A stretch of 64,000 nt of DNA from VXOZ01 sp965220045 (GCA_965220045.1 OZ244803.1:3224001-3288000); one strand, 5' to 3'. Positions 36,279 through 45,279 are shown, counted from the stretch's first letter. Program-made: numbers and translations. The notes: generated by a model from the sequence alone, not told the origin.

Positions 36279-37079
36279 TCAGTTCGCGGCAGCGGTGGGG
36301 CCGGGGGCGGGCTCCGGTGATCCCTCGCCAATGATGCCCTGTTCGACGAGCACCTCGCGGCTGTGCTGCAGCAGCAGGTTGAAGACGATGACCGTGAGGA
36401 TCCCCTCGGCGACGGCCAGCGGAATCTGCGTGATGGAGAAGATACCGAGGAACTTGACGAATGACTCCAGGATGCCGCCGGTCGCGGCGGGCCACGCCAC
36501 CGCCAATTGTCCCGCCGTGACAAAGTACGTCGCAAAGTCAGCCAGCGCGGCAGCCAGAAAGACCGCCCATCCCAGGCCAATGCCGCGGCAGGCCCGAAAG
36601 ACGCCATAGGCAACGAAGGGGCCGACCAAGGCCATAGAAAACACATTGGCGCCCAGGGTGGTCAAGCCGCCGTGGGCCAGGACGATGGCCTGAAACAAGA
36701 GGACGATGGTGCCAAGCACCACCATCGTAGTGGGGCCGAAGAGAATCGCCCCAAGGGCGATGCCGGTGGGGTGCGAGCAACTACCGGTCACTGACGGCAG
36801 CTTCAAGCCCGAGAGGACGAATGAATAGGCCCCCGACATGCCGAGGGTGATCTTGCTCTGCGGCGAGCGGTTGACCTGCTTGGCGATGGCCCGCAGCCCC
36901 AAAAGGAAGAACGGAATCACGACAATGAACCACAGGGCGGCCCATGCGGGCGGCAGGAACCCCTCTGAGATGTGCATGGCGTGGGCCGAGCGCACGGAGC
37001 CAAAGGCCAGCAGCAAGCCAGCGATAACGATCATGGCCAGACGCTGCTTCGATTTGGATTGCGCAACTAAAGCTGACAT
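36279..37079 (-). CDS. cbiM: Cobalt/nickel ECF transporter S component CbiM
   Basis: A 266-residue substrate-binding membrane protein. A cleavable signal (IVIAGLLLAFGSVRSAHA) precedes MHISEGFLP, the invariant new N-terminus whose Met/His residues coordinate Co2+ or Ni2+; this arrangement is known for CbiM/NikM. Further family blocks are GAYSFVLSGLKLPSVTGSCSHPTG and AHGGLTTLGANVFSMA. ATG 37079 has AAAAGG eight bases upstream; an in-frame GTG at 37088 lies within that site. It heads cbiM-cbiN-cbiQ-cbiO. Confidence 0.95.
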   Translation of the reverse strand: MSALVAQSKSKQRLAMIVIAGLLLAFGSVRSAHAMHISEGFLPPAWAALWFIVVIPFFLLGLRAIAKQVNRSPQSKITLGMSGAYSFVLSGLKLPSVTGSCSHPTGIALGAILFGPTTMVVLGTIVLLFQAIVLAHGGLTTLGANVFSMALVGPFVAYGVFRACRGIGLGWAVFLAAALADFATYFVTAGQLAVAWPAATGGILESFVKFLGIFSITQIPLAVAEGILTVIVFNLLLQHSREVLVEQGIIGEGSPEPAPGPTAAAN

Positions 37080-37116
37080 GAGCGCCACCTTTTCCCAGGA
37101 CTTCCCTATAGCTTAA

Positions 37117-37178
37117 TGAAACTGATTAGCAATAGCGTGTGCGACGATATTATACACACAGAAAGGGGGCCATTGCAA
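37117..37178 (-). promoter_or_regulatory. cbiM promoter with Fur-like operator
   Basis: On the minus strand TTGCAA (37178-37173) and a consensus TATAAT (37154-37149) are 18 bases apart. Downstream of the expected start point, TGCTAATCAGTTTCA (37131-37117) matches 12 of 15 positions of the 7-1-7 Fur-family box TGATAATCATTATCA. A Fur, Nur or Zur-type metal repressor is therefore plausible. I found no cobalamin riboswitch in this leader. The rest of the gap to 37475 shows a TTTTTTT-AGAGGAGG stretch and no gene. Confidence 0.65.
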
Positions 37179-37475
37179 GCCGCTAAGGGCCAAATTGCGC
37201 TAATTTTTTTAGAGGAGGTTCGTCGCGGTGGCCTCAGGGGAACTGCGGCGCAGCCGGCATCGCCGGCAGGGCGCACCCGCGATGACACGATCGCTCCGCC
37301 GGGGCCTCAGAGCGCCTGAAAGTAACACCGGCGGCCGTGACGGCCTACGAGCACCTAATGAAAGCACTTAATCCACAAGTTATCCACTACTGGGTCCTCT
37401 TCTCCGCTTCAGCGCCGCTGAGCGAGACTGCTGCTAGTATGGGCAAACGAACGTCTGTTGTGAGAGGTGCGGAAG

Positions 37476-38027
37476 ATGTCAAGAGCGCGGAGGCGGCGCT
37501 TGGCGCGAAGGAGTATAGTGCGCCGCTTTGGCTGGCAACTGGTCGTCATCATCGCCATTAGTGTCTTCCTATTTGCCAGAGTGCTCTCTAACCTTGGCGA
37601 AGCGAGTGGCAGCTATCCGGTCGTCGCCGTGGTCGACGGCGACACGGTGAAGGTGCGCATGGGCGGCAGTGTGGAGAGCGTGCGCCTCATTGGCATAGAC
37701 GCGCCGGAGATGGCTGCGTCCGGGAGACCGGGCCAGTGCTTCGGTCCGGACTCCAGCGCCAAAGCCGGGGAGTTGCTCGCGGGGAAGGCCGTGCGCCTGG
37801 AGTTCGATGAATCGCAGGGCCGGCTCGACCGCTACGGCCGGCTGCTGGCGTACGTATGGGTCGACGACGTGAATGTCAACGCGTGGATGGTGCGCCACGG
37901 CTACGCGCGGGAATTCACGTACAATCTGCCGTACCGCTATCAGGCGGAATTCAAAGCGGCCGAGGCGGCAGCCCGCGCCGCCGGGCGCGGACTGTGGGCC
38001 GCGGAGACGTGCGGCGGCAATCTGTAG
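37476..38027 (+). CDS. Thermonuclease (SNase-like), membrane-anchored
   Basis: A 183-residue protein with a basic N-terminus, one hydrophobic segment (WQLVVIIAISVFLFARVL, about residues 20-37) and a staphylococcal-nuclease domain. Active-site counterparts are the Ca2+-ligand region VVDGDTVKV, VRLIGIDAPEM (Arg, Asp and Glu of the catalytic set) and LDRYGRLLAYVWV (second catalytic Arg). The hydrophobic segment may be an anchor or uncleaved signal, so the enzyme likely acts outside the membrane on DNA/RNA. ATG 37476 is preferred, with GTG 37467 possible. Confidence 0.92.
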   Translation: MSRARRRRLARRSIVRRFGWQLVVIIAISVFLFARVLSNLGEASGSYPVVAVVDGDTVKVRMGGSVESVRLIGIDAPEMAASGRPGQCFGPDSSAKAGELLAGKAVRLEFDESQGRLDRYGRLLAYVWVDDVNVNAWMVRHGYAREFTYNLPYRYQAEFKAAEAAARAAGRGLWAAETCGGNL

Positions 38028-38286
38028 AGTCCAACCGTCCGCAAAGAGCATGGGCGCAAACCGCGGCAAGGTGGGAGAACAAAACGGTTAGACCCAAATC
38101 CCGTTGAGCCCGTTTTCATCCGGCTGCTATTTCACTTTGGGCGCACCGCTTCCCGCCCTGCCTATATATTTGAAGCAGACTCAGTGCACCGGTTGACTGC
38201 AACGAACCGCAGCACGCCGGAGTGGTGCGCGGGTATTGCAGGGCCGCACTTGCCCGGTTTGAGGTTTGTTCATCTAGGCACACCCC

Positions 38287-39561
38287 TCAGATTCGCGCGC
38301 TCCGGACATGGGGATTCGTCCAAGCCGCCAGCGCGAGAGCCAGGAGCAGCACTCCACCGGCAACGAACATGACCCAAATCTCCACAAACTCCGCGATCCA
38401 GCCGCCGGCAAGGGCGCTCGCGGGGATGAGGATGACCGACAGGCTGCGCATCATGCCGAAGACGCGGCCACGGTATGCTTCGGGCACAGCCGTAATCGTG
38501 ATCGCGCCGCTGGCAACCATGCTGGCGGTGATCGCAGCGGTTTCTATGCATTCAAGGATCATCGTCACCGGCACCCAGGTGGAGGCGGCAATCCCCAGCG
38601 TGCTTACACCGGCCAGCGTCCAGCCCGTTGCCAGCACGCGCCCCGCGCCGAAGTGCCGCTCCAGCGGACCGGCCATCAGGCCGCCCGCCATGCCGCCGGC
38701 CGTACCGGCCGCCAGCAACAGTCCGAAAGAACCGGCTCCGCCGCCCAGGCGCTCCTGCACGAGGGCGGGCCACAGTGGGCCCATGAAAGAGCAGATATTG
38801 ATGAGAACACCGAGCCAAAGCAGCGCTCGCACGACGGGTAGACCGGAGACTGTGCTCCAGCCCGCCCGCAGATCGCCTAGGACCTGTGATAGTGAGAAGC
38901 GGGACCGTGTTTCGCTGGCGTGAGAGTTTGTGTCCGGGGCGGCCCGGCCCGGCAGCCGGGCGATCGCAATACACAACGCCACACAGACAAAAGATACCGC
39001 ATCAACCGCCAGTGCCCATACCGCGTTCGTCGCCGCGATCAGCAGCCCGCCGGCGGCGCTTCCTAACAGCATTGCCGTCTCTCTGGCAGTCGAGAATAGA
39101 CCCTGGCCGGTGGTCAGCAGGTCGCGCCCCACTACGGACGGCATGACGGAGGCGCGGGCGGGACTCATGAAGGCCGTCAGGCTGTTCAGCTTGAAGACGG
39201 CTATAAATGCGACGATGGGAGGCAAGTGACCGACCAGCGCCACGAGCAGGGCTACCGCTCCCACCACGGCAGCGGCGGCGAGGCTGGTTGCCACCATGAT
39301 CGCCTTGCGGTCCCAGCGGTCGGCAAGGACCCCGGCCAGAGGCGCAAAGATGACGTCGGGGAGGTGCCAGATCGCCTGGATGATGGCGGTCTGCAGAGTT
39401 GACTGCGTTTCCGACCAGACCACCCACATGACGGCGAGGTTGAAAAAAGCGTCGCCAAAGGCGGAGACCGTCTGCCCGCTCCAGAGCAGGACGAACGAGC
39501 GGTTGCGGAAGAGGCGGCGATGGCTTCTTGAGAGGAATAGCAGCCAATCTCTAGGCCCCAC
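38287..39561 (-). CDS. MFS exporter, MFS_3/EntS-like
   Basis: A 424-residue major facilitator protein with twelve predicted segments. The first helix region FVLLWSGQTVSAFGDAFFNLAVMWVV and the loop 2-3 signature GVLADRWDRKAIMVATS are those of the EntS-like/MFS_3 group (siderophore or macrolide exporters). RGRVFGMMRSL marks the conserved loop 10-11. GTG 39561 is preceded by GGAGGAGGG. The neighbours give no hint of substrate. Confidence 0.85.
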   Translation of the reverse strand: MGPRDWLLFLSRSHRRLFRNRSFVLLWSGQTVSAFGDAFFNLAVMWVVWSETQSTLQTAIIQAIWHLPDVIFAPLAGVLADRWDRKAIMVATSLAAAAVVGAVALLVALVGHLPPIVAFIAVFKLNSLTAFMSPARASVMPSVVGRDLLTTGQGLFSTARETAMLLGSAAGGLLIAATNAVWALAVDAVSFVCVALCIAIARLPGRAAPDTNSHASETRSRFSLSQVLGDLRAGWSTVSGLPVVRALLWLGVLINICSFMGPLWPALVQERLGGGAGSFGLLLAAGTAGGMAGGLMAGPLERHFGAGRVLATGWTLAGVSTLGIAASTWVPVTMILECIETAAITASMVASGAITITAVPEAYRGRVFGMMRSLSVILIPASALAGGWIAEFVEIWVMFVAGGVLLLALALAAWTNPHVRSARI

Positions 39562-39877
39562 TGCTTTTACCCTCCTCCCATGCCATTCCTAGCCACCTAC
39601 AGCGTCACCGGACGCAGTCCCACGCCAATTACAGGAAGCAGCGGCAAGAGGACGCCGGGTTGCGTATCGGAAACGCATCCGTTCGCCCTGAGCCTGCCTG
39701 TCCTGAGCTTGCCGAAGGGTCGCAGGGTGAACGGATGCACTGCGCGCAAACGGAAATCCCCTCGGCTTCTTGCGCAGATAGAGGGTCTCACTCCGTTTGT
39801 GCCTCTACCTTGGGCAAATTTGGGACACGCAGGCTCAGCGCAATCTGCATCAGGCTAGCCTAGCGAATTGCCGCGAC
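39562..39877. repeat. Gap with a family C repeat
   Basis: TTCGCCCTGAGCCTGCCTGTC followed by CTGAGCTTGCCGAAGGGTCG (39680-39735) is an expanded family C copy. The flanking genes point away from and into the gap; no gene is seen. Confidence 0.55.
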
Positions 39878-41008
39878 TTAGCCAGCCGCCGCGACGACGG
39901 GCTGCAGGATCTTCTGCAAGCGGGCGATCACGGTGGGCACGTCCTCGGGGCGCAGCGTGATAGGATCGATGAAGAGGAAGCCTTCCTCGGCGTAGTGGTC
40001 GCGCACGTAGATGGGCGGGCTGCCGGCTTCCATGGCCTGGCACACGGCTACGGCATCCATGCCCGCGACCTCGGGGTCCACCACGATCTTGGTGCGTGTC
40101 TGCGGATTGCCGGTGAGATCGCGCTCGGCGAAGACCCTGGCGCCGGGTATGTCCTGCAGCGCCGCCACCATCACGTCCACCTTGGCATTCTGCTCGGCTT
40201 CCCAGGCGGCGTAGTCGAGGTCGGCGAGCCACTCCATGCGCTCGATCACGCTCACCACGCCTTCCTTCGACGGCTTCATGGCGCGTCCGATGCCCTTGCC
40301 GTTCAGGGCGGCGGCCTCGACGATCTCGCGCTTGCCGGCGATCACGCCGGAGGTGAAACCGCAGAGGTGCTTGTGGCCGCTGAAGCAGACCGCGTCCGCG
40401 CCCTCAGCCAAGAGGCGGTGGGCAAACAACGCTCCGGCGGCGGCGTCCACGATCACGGGGATATTGTGGCGGTGGGCGATCTCGGCAAAGTCCGGCAGCG
40501 AGAGTTGCCCGCTCGTCGCAGTCATATGGGAGACGACGTAGAGGGCCGCCGCGGTGTGGTCGGTGATGGCGTACTCCATCTGCTCCGGCAGCGCGCGGTT
40601 GGCCTCGCCGAACTCGACGGACGTGGCGCCGCTGAGGTGAATCATCTGCGTCACCGGCGCGCCAAAGCCCACCGTGTGCCGTTTCTGGATGATGATCTCG
40701 TTTTCCATGCGGCTCGTATCGGGCAGAGCGAGCACCTTGCCGAGATGCATGCCCGTCATGGCCCCTGCGCAGAGGACGGTAATGGCCGAGGCTGCGCAGT
40801 GTGTCACGGTACCGGCTTCCGCGCCGGTGGCATGGGCGATGGCCATGTCGGCGGCTGCCAGCAATTCCGTCATGCGCGCGAATTCCGGCGCGGCTTCCAC
40901 CACCCGCTCCACTACTTCCGGCGGCACGGCGGACGCGCCGAGCGTGGTCTGCGTGCCGGCGGTGTTGATGATGGGGGTCAAGCCGTAACGTTCGTGGTAC
41001 TTGGACAT
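39878..41008 (-). CDS. SelA-like PLP-dependent enzyme
   Basis: A 376-residue fold-type I PLP protein. The N-terminus YGLTPIINTAGTQTTLGAS is the hallmark of the SelA/DgaE-like group, HATGAEAGTVTHCAASAI is the cofactor phosphate region, VIVDAAAG holds the PLP-ring Asp and CFSGHKHLCG the Schiff-base Lys. Members include L-seryl-tRNA(Sec) synthase and D-glucosaminate-6-phosphate ammonia-lyase; this one lacks the long SelA N-terminal domain, so a sugar-acid or amino-acid lyase/transaminase role is more likely. AGGAGA precedes the ATG. Confidence 0.85.
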   Translation of the reverse strand: MSKYHERYGLTPIINTAGTQTTLGASAVPPEVVERVVEAAPEFARMTELLAAADMAIAHATGAEAGTVTHCAASAITVLCAGAMTGMHLGKVLALPDTSRMENEIIIQKRHTVGFGAPVTQMIHLSGATSVEFGEANRALPEQMEYAITDHTAAALYVVSHMTATSGQLSLPDFAEIAHRHNIPVIVDAAAGALFAHRLLAEGADAVCFSGHKHLCGFTSGVIAGKREIVEAAALNGKGIGRAMKPSKEGVVSVIERMEWLADLDYAAWEAEQNAKVDVMVAALQDIPGARVFAERDLTGNPQTRTKIVVDPEVAGMDAVAVCQAMEAGSPPIYVRDHYAEEGFLFIDPITLRPEDVPTVIARLQKILQPVVAAAG

Positions 41009-41080
41009 CAGGACAAATCTCCTCTTCTAGTCGTCTCCGCTTTGGTCGAATCTCAATCTATAGCGAATCCCTTAACGCGC

Positions 41081-41108
41081 GTAGGGGCACGATATATCGT
41101 GCCCCTAC
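41081..41108. repeat. 28-bp perfect palindrome, family E copy
   Basis: GTAGGGGCACGATA plus its exact complement, in the 169-base gap between the SelA-like gene and the sugar-binding gene. Confidence 0.9.
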
Positions 41109-41177
41109 ATTCTATATCAGCACTTGCTTGTCCATCAGATGAAATGGCTTAGGTTTAAGCCAGATCGCCTGCTGAGA

Positions 41178-42605
41178 CTACCCCTTGTACTTCTCCTCGG
41201 TGTCGTCGAGGATGGCCTGGATCTGCGGCTTCAGCGCCAGCAGGCCCTCTTCCACGCCAGCGGTGCCGGCGTAGACATTGTTCAGCCACTCTTTCACCTC
41301 CGCGGAGCCGCTGAAGGCGAAGTTCGGCACTACCCAGCCGGGATCGTAGCCGCCGGGGTGATCGAGAACGTTGATGATGACCTCAAGCCGGACCTTGTCC
41401 TTCAAGTCGGGGAAGGTCTCATTGGCCCATTGCTCCATGAGGTCGGCGCGCATGGGGATCGTGCCTTTGCCCACCGCCCAGTTCAGGGTGCTGCCCTGCC
41501 AGGCCACGTACTGCCAGGCTTCCTCGGGGTGGTCCGCATTGGTCACGACGCCGTTGGCATCCGTCCACTGGAACGAGGCTGTGGTCTCCACCGTCGGCAA
41601 GGGCGCGAAGTCGATGGGCAGGTCTTCGTCGCGAATGCGCTGCATCATGTCGCCAAAGGTGCCACTGGAAAGCGTATTCAGGAAGGCCAATTTGCCCTGG
41701 TAGAAGAGTTTGACGATGCTGCCTTCGCCGAACAGGTCCGCGCCCTGGCCCGGCTTCAACATAGCGCCGTGCTCGTGCACCATCGAGAAGTAATCGTTGT
41801 AACACGCCATCGTCCCCGGGCTGTCGCACACGGCGGTGCGGCGGTCGTCGGAAACCCACTGGCCGCCCCACAGGAAGGGCAGGTTGCCCACCAGCGCGCC
41901 GGTGCCCATGTTGGAGGCGCCCATTGTGGAAATGCTGCCGCCCTCGGTGATAGTAGTCTTCTTGGCCATGTCAATGTAGGCGTCCCAGTTCCACTCCGGG
42001 TCTCCCCAAGTGGCGGACGGCTCATTGAGGCCGGCCTTTTCGATAATCTCCCGGTTGTACGGCAGCGCCATCATGTTGCCGCCGGTCTGGTTGGGAAGAC
42101 TGACGATCTCGTTGCGAATGCGGCTGATCGAATTGAAGATGTGCTGCGGATAGTGGCTCAGATCAAAGTTGTCACGCTTGATGTAGTCGGCCAGGTCGAC
42201 AAAGTACCCGAGCAGGTAGGTCGCGTTGTCGCCTTCCCAGGCGGCATCGGGCTGCTCGCCGGCCGCAAACGCCGTCCGGAACGATTCCTGGTAGGCGTGC
42301 ATATTGTGGATGACTTCCACGGTTACGCCGGGATGCAATTCCTCGAACGGCGCCACCAGGGTCTCCGGATAATTCTCGAGCTGGCGGGCATTGAGCCACG
42401 TACCGTAGCGGATGTGTACCGCCTCCTTCGGGGCAGCGGCCTCTTCGGCCTTGGGCTTGGCTTCCTCTGCCATCTCTTCGTCGGCGGCTTCGGTCCCCGT
42501 CATGGTTGCCTGGCCGCACGCGGCGAGGATCGCGCCAGCGCCGGCCATCCCAAGGCCGGCGAGGATGCCGCGCCGGGTCAATTGCAGTTCGTCACGCTCA
42601 GACAT
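41178..42605 (-). CDS. Extracellular solute-binding protein, family 1 (sugar type), Tat/lipoprotein
   Basis: A 475-residue ABC receptor. The N-terminus LTRRGILAGLGMAGAGAILAACG combines a twin-arginine motif with a lipobox Cys near residue 30, so export may be Tat-dependent. An acidic Glu/Ala/Lys linker precedes the mature domain (IRYGTWLNARQLENYPETLVAPFEELHPGV), typical of family 1 carbohydrate-binding proteins; AFAAGEQPDAAWEGD and WAFAS-like FVDLADYIKRD blocks follow. GGAGG precedes the ATG. No permease or ATPase is adjacent; the SelA-like gene lies downstream. Confidence 0.9.
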   Translation of the reverse strand: MSERDELQLTRRGILAGLGMAGAGAILAACGQATMTGTEAADEEMAEEAKPKAEEAAAPKEAVHIRYGTWLNARQLENYPETLVAPFEELHPGVTVEVIHNMHAYQESFRTAFAAGEQPDAAWEGDNATYLLGYFVDLADYIKRDNFDLSHYPQHIFNSISRIRNEIVSLPNQTGGNMMALPYNREIIEKAGLNEPSATWGDPEWNWDAYIDMAKKTTITEGGSISTMGASNMGTGALVGNLPFLWGGQWVSDDRRTAVCDSPGTMACYNDYFSMVHEHGAMLKPGQGADLFGEGSIVKLFYQGKLAFLNTLSSGTFGDMMQRIRDEDLPIDFAPLPTVETTASFQWTDANGVVTNADHPEEAWQYVAWQGSTLNWAVGKGTIPMRADLMEQWANETFPDLKDKVRLEVIINVLDHPGGYDPGWVVPNFAFSGSAEVKEWLNNVYAGTAGVEEGLLALKPQIQAILDDTEEKYKG

Positions 42606-42738
42606 TGTCTTGCCTCCTGTTACTGCTGTCGATACCCCATTCAACGATTGTGCGCTTTCGCTGCGCAAAACTCGGCAACGTACGTCCTGGGCGCTCAGAT
42701 TGCTGCCGGAGTCCGCCGCTCGGGTACACCGTGAATAC

Positions 42739-42768
42739 AATCTACTGCCAATGACGGAACACTGTCAA
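42739..42768 (-). promoter_or_regulatory. Sigma70-type promoter for the sugar-binding gene
   Basis: On the minus strand TTGACA (42768-42763) and TAGATT (42744-42739) are 18 bases apart, about 134 bases upstream of the ATG at 42605. Confidence 0.65.
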
Positions 42769-42774
42769 GATATG

Positions 42775-43051
42775 GACGTGGGGCGCAAGCGCCATTTGGG
42801 CACGTAGATGTACGATAATCTACCGTGAAGATTCAAAGAGAACGGGAAGTATGAGATTCGCAGTGAGCTTGCTTTCGTGTGATTGCTGGGGGAGCTGCAC
42901 GCGACGCGAGACCTGCTAAGACTCTAGTTTGGGACCGCCGCGGGTAGCTGAGGACGACCATGAGAATGGGTGCTCGAGGAAAGAGGGGGAACTGGGGTGC
43001 TAGGGCGTGATTTGAAAATCACGCGACCAAGTAAGAAATCTGCTACGTATT
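42775..43051. other. Gap between the sugar-binding promoter and the paralogue cluster
   Basis: I see no gene, palindrome family or RNA structure here. The short frame at 42924-43127 has no ribosome site and overlaps the first paralogue. Confidence 0.5.
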
Positions 43052-43324
43052 TCAGCCGCCAAGCGGCAGCATTTGAGCCAGGCTTGAGAGCGCAACGGCG
43101 GCAGCGCCGATTGATACGATCCACCACTTTATGCCGCGGATTTCGCCGTCCAAGCCGGCAATCTTACCGTCTAACCTGCCTATATCGGTCTTCAGCTCAG
43201 CCTTCATCTGGGCAAGATCGGCCTCGACTCGCGCGAGATCTGCCTTCGTGGCCAAGTGTTCATAGCCGCCTTCAATGCGGCTTACGCGTTCGCCTAGAGA
43301 ATGCGTTTGCTCTGCCATCGCCAC
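43052..43324 (-). CDS. Small coiled-coil/TM protein, paralogue 1
   Basis: A 90-residue protein with a conserved head SLGERVSRIEGGYEHLATKADLA, a heptad-like linker (EADLAQMKAELKTDIGRLDGKIAGLDGEI) and one C-terminal hydrophobic helix GIKWWIVSIGAAAVALSSL ending QMLPLGG. GTG 43324 matches the starts of paralogues 2 and 3 and has GAGGAG seven bases upstream. It is predicted to be membrane-anchored with a cytoplasmic coiled coil. The linker is longer than in paralogues 2 and 3. No function is recognised. Confidence 0.75.
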   Translation of the reverse strand: MAMAEQTHSLGERVSRIEGGYEHLATKADLARVEADLAQMKAELKTDIGRLDGKIAGLDGEIRGIKWWIVSIGAAAVALSSLAQMLPLGG

Positions 43325-43394
43325 GTGTGATCTCCTCGAATCTGCCATGTGTCTCTCTATTCCGCAAGAGCCTATTCTCGATTTTCTGTTGCAT

Positions 43395-43646
43395 TCAGCC
43401 TCCAAGCGGCAGCAACTCGGCCAAGCTAGACAACGCAACAACGGCGGCGCCGACGGAGAGGATCCACCACTTGATACTGCGAATCTGACCGTCCTGTCTG
43501 GCGATGTCAGCCTTCAGGTCGGCTCTCATCTCGGCAAGACTGGCCTGCATCTGTGCAAGATCGGCCTTGGTTGCCAAGTGCTCATAGCCGCCTTCGATGC
43601 GGCTTACCCGTTCGCCCAGAGAGCTTGTAGATTCTGCCGTCGCCAC
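43395..43646 (-). CDS. Small coiled-coil/TM protein, paralogue 2
   Basis: An 83-residue paralogue: SLGERVSRIEGGYEHLATKADLAQM, a short coiled coil (QASLAEMRADLKADIARQDGQI) and a C-terminal helix SIKWWILSVGAAVVALSSL ending LLPLGG. It starts at GTG 43646. It lies between paralogues 1 and 3 with 70-75-base gaps. The near-identical ends and variable linkers suggest expansion by duplication followed by heptad loss or gain. Confidence 0.75.
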   Translation of the reverse strand: MATAESTSSLGERVSRIEGGYEHLATKADLAQMQASLAEMRADLKADIARQDGQIRSIKWWILSVGAAVVALSSLAELLPLGG

Positions 43647-43718
43647 GTGCGATCCCTAAAATTGCGACCTATTGACAGACCTCTTGCGGCATGCGCCAAT
43701 TCACAATTATCCGAAGTT

Positions 43719-43982
43719 TCAACCGCCAAGCGGCAGCAAGTCGATGATGCTGGAGAGAGCTATGACGGCAGCGCCGACGGAAAGGATCCACCACTTGATG
43801 CCGCGAATCTGGCCGTCCTGTCTGGCAATGTCAGCCTTCAGTTCAGTCTCCACGCGCGCAATGTCGGCCTTCAGAGTGGCCTGCATCTGTGCAAGATCGG
43901 CTTTGGTTGCCAAATGCTCGTAGCCGCCTTCAATACGGCTCACCCGTTCACCAAGTGACGCTGTTTGTTCCGCGGTCGCCAA
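43719..43982 (-). CDS. Small coiled-coil/TM protein, paralogue 3
   Basis: An 87-residue paralogue, TTG start at 43982 with GAAGGAG upstream. Head SLGERVSRIEGGYEHLATKADLA, linker QMQATLKADIARVETELKADIARQDGQI (two ADIAR repeats), helix GIKWWILSVGAAVIALSSI, tail DLLPLGG. It is the first gene of the three-gene cluster. A fourth, more diverged relative is at 50812. Confidence 0.75.
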   Translation of the reverse strand: MATAEQTASLGERVSRIEGGYEHLATKADLAQMQATLKADIARVETELKADIARQDGQIRGIKWWILSVGAAVIALSSIIDLLPLGG

Positions 43983-44154
43983 TGCGCGTTCTCCTTCCGT
44001 ACTCGATCTTGCCTCTCTTTATACTACATCTGTGTCATATACACAAGAGACAAAGACTCTTGGAAGACGAAGAATTATGAAACCCGTCATCAGCGCTCCC
44101 CATACTCCAAGGTGCGTAGTTTAGCGTCTGCGAGACAGCAATTGGGGCTTTCGG

Positions 44155-45093
44155 CTAGTTCGTTTGATAGCCGCGCTTGGCATCGGGCAGGCCCACCGGC
44201 TTGCCGAGGGCTTCCGCCATGGCGCGGACGTGGTAGGGCAAGGCGCCGCAGCACGCGCCGATAAACTCAATGCCGATGCCCTCCGCCTCCTTGGCGTACT
44301 CGGCCATGACGAAGCGGCTCAGCACGCGGGGCTCCACGCTAGGATAGAGGCTGCCACGGCTGATCGCCTGATTGAATACCTCGCCAGGTTCCAGTTGATA
44401 GGCCGTGGGTTGGACACATATGGGCACGGAGACCGCTGCCCGAATGCGCCGCGCCATGTCGTTCATCGTTTGCCAGGGGCGCATGCAGTTCAATCCCACC
44501 ACGTCGGCGCCGTTGTCCACGAGGCGCTTGGCCGCCTCCACCGGATCGTAGCCGTCACGGGTGAACTCACTGTCGCGAAAGGTCAGCGTGACCACGGCGG
44601 GCACGCCCGCCTCTTTGACGAAGGGAATCGCGATACTTGCTTCCTCCACGGAGTAGAAGGTTTCAACGATGAAAACATCCACTTCCGGGTCCATCTGCTC
44701 GGAGACGCGCCGCGCAAAGAACTCCTGCGCCCGTTTGCGGTCGTCGGCATCCAGCGGCTCCCACTTCGACGAACCGGAGTATATGAACTGGCTGATGGTG
44801 CCGGCCACGTAGCGGTCCGGCCCGGCGGCCTCCCGCGCCAGTTCCACGGCGACTTTGTGCAGTTCCTCTTCCCGCCCGAAGGGCCGTACGCCCCAGGACA
44901 TGGCCTGCAGGAGTTCCGCGCCCGCACGGGCAAACTCATGGTGCATCTCCAGCACCCCTTCCGGGTGGTCCAAGACCGCCATGGGAATGTGGGAAGCGTA
45001 GCTGCCAATCACGCGCCGTTCCAGCTCAAGGTAATACGCGCCGTCGCCTAGCAGCGGCCCCTGCGCGAGACGCTCGAGAAAGTCCGCTTTCAC
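44155..45093 (-). CDS. Homocysteine S-methyltransferase-family protein
   Basis: A 312-residue TIM-barrel of the BHMT/MetH N-terminal family, which moves a methyl group from betaine, S-methylmethionine or a cobalamin partner to homocysteine. Zn ligands are visible as VGLNCMRP (first Cys near residue 203) and the paired Cys in GACCGALPYH near 285. The N-terminal LLGDGAYYLEL replaces the more usual DGGMGT, so the substrate may differ. GTG 45093 has GGAG seven bases upstream. The nearby SAM-I riboswitch and thrC/sulfur carrier place it in a methionine-metabolism neighbourhood. Confidence 0.85.
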   Translation of the reverse strand: MKADFLERLAQGPLLGDGAYYLELERRVIGSYASHIPMAVLDHPEGVLEMHHEFARAGAELLQAMSWGVRPFGREEELHKVAVELAREAAGPDRYVAGTISQFIYSGSSKWEPLDADDRKRAQEFFARRVSEQMDPEVDVFIVETFYSVEEASIAIPFVKEAGVPAVVTLTFRDSEFTRDGYDPVEAAKRLVDNGADVVGLNCMRPWQTMNDMARRIRAAVSVPICVQPTAYQLEPGEVFNQAISRGSLYPSVEPRVLSRFVMAEYAKEAEGIGIEFIGACCGALPYHVRAMAEALGKPVGLPDAKRGYQTN

Positions 45094-45279
45094 CGCCCTG
45101 CTCCTTCCGGTTACTTGATTGCATGTTCCTATGATATCGGAATAGATGCCCGGAGATTTGCTTTGTCATTCGAATTGCCCGCTGTGGACCCAGCAACACA
45201 CTTGGCGAGCGGCGGGAGCCCACAAGGTGCGAGTGTGGACTCGTGACTGATTGAAACACCGTACCAGCCGGTATGCCTA

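Noticed and set aside
37089..37470. Cobalamin riboswitch upstream of cbiM
   Set aside because: I looked for the B12-box and adjacent helices on the minus strand and did not see them.
39797..41152. 451-codon plus-strand frame opposite the SelA-like gene
   Set aside because: Shadow frame, His/Gly/Arg-rich, and it crosses the family E palindrome.
41124..42734. 536-codon plus-strand frame opposite the sugar-binding gene
   Set aside because: The minus strand shows a full lipoprotein with signal and family motifs; the antisense translation has none.
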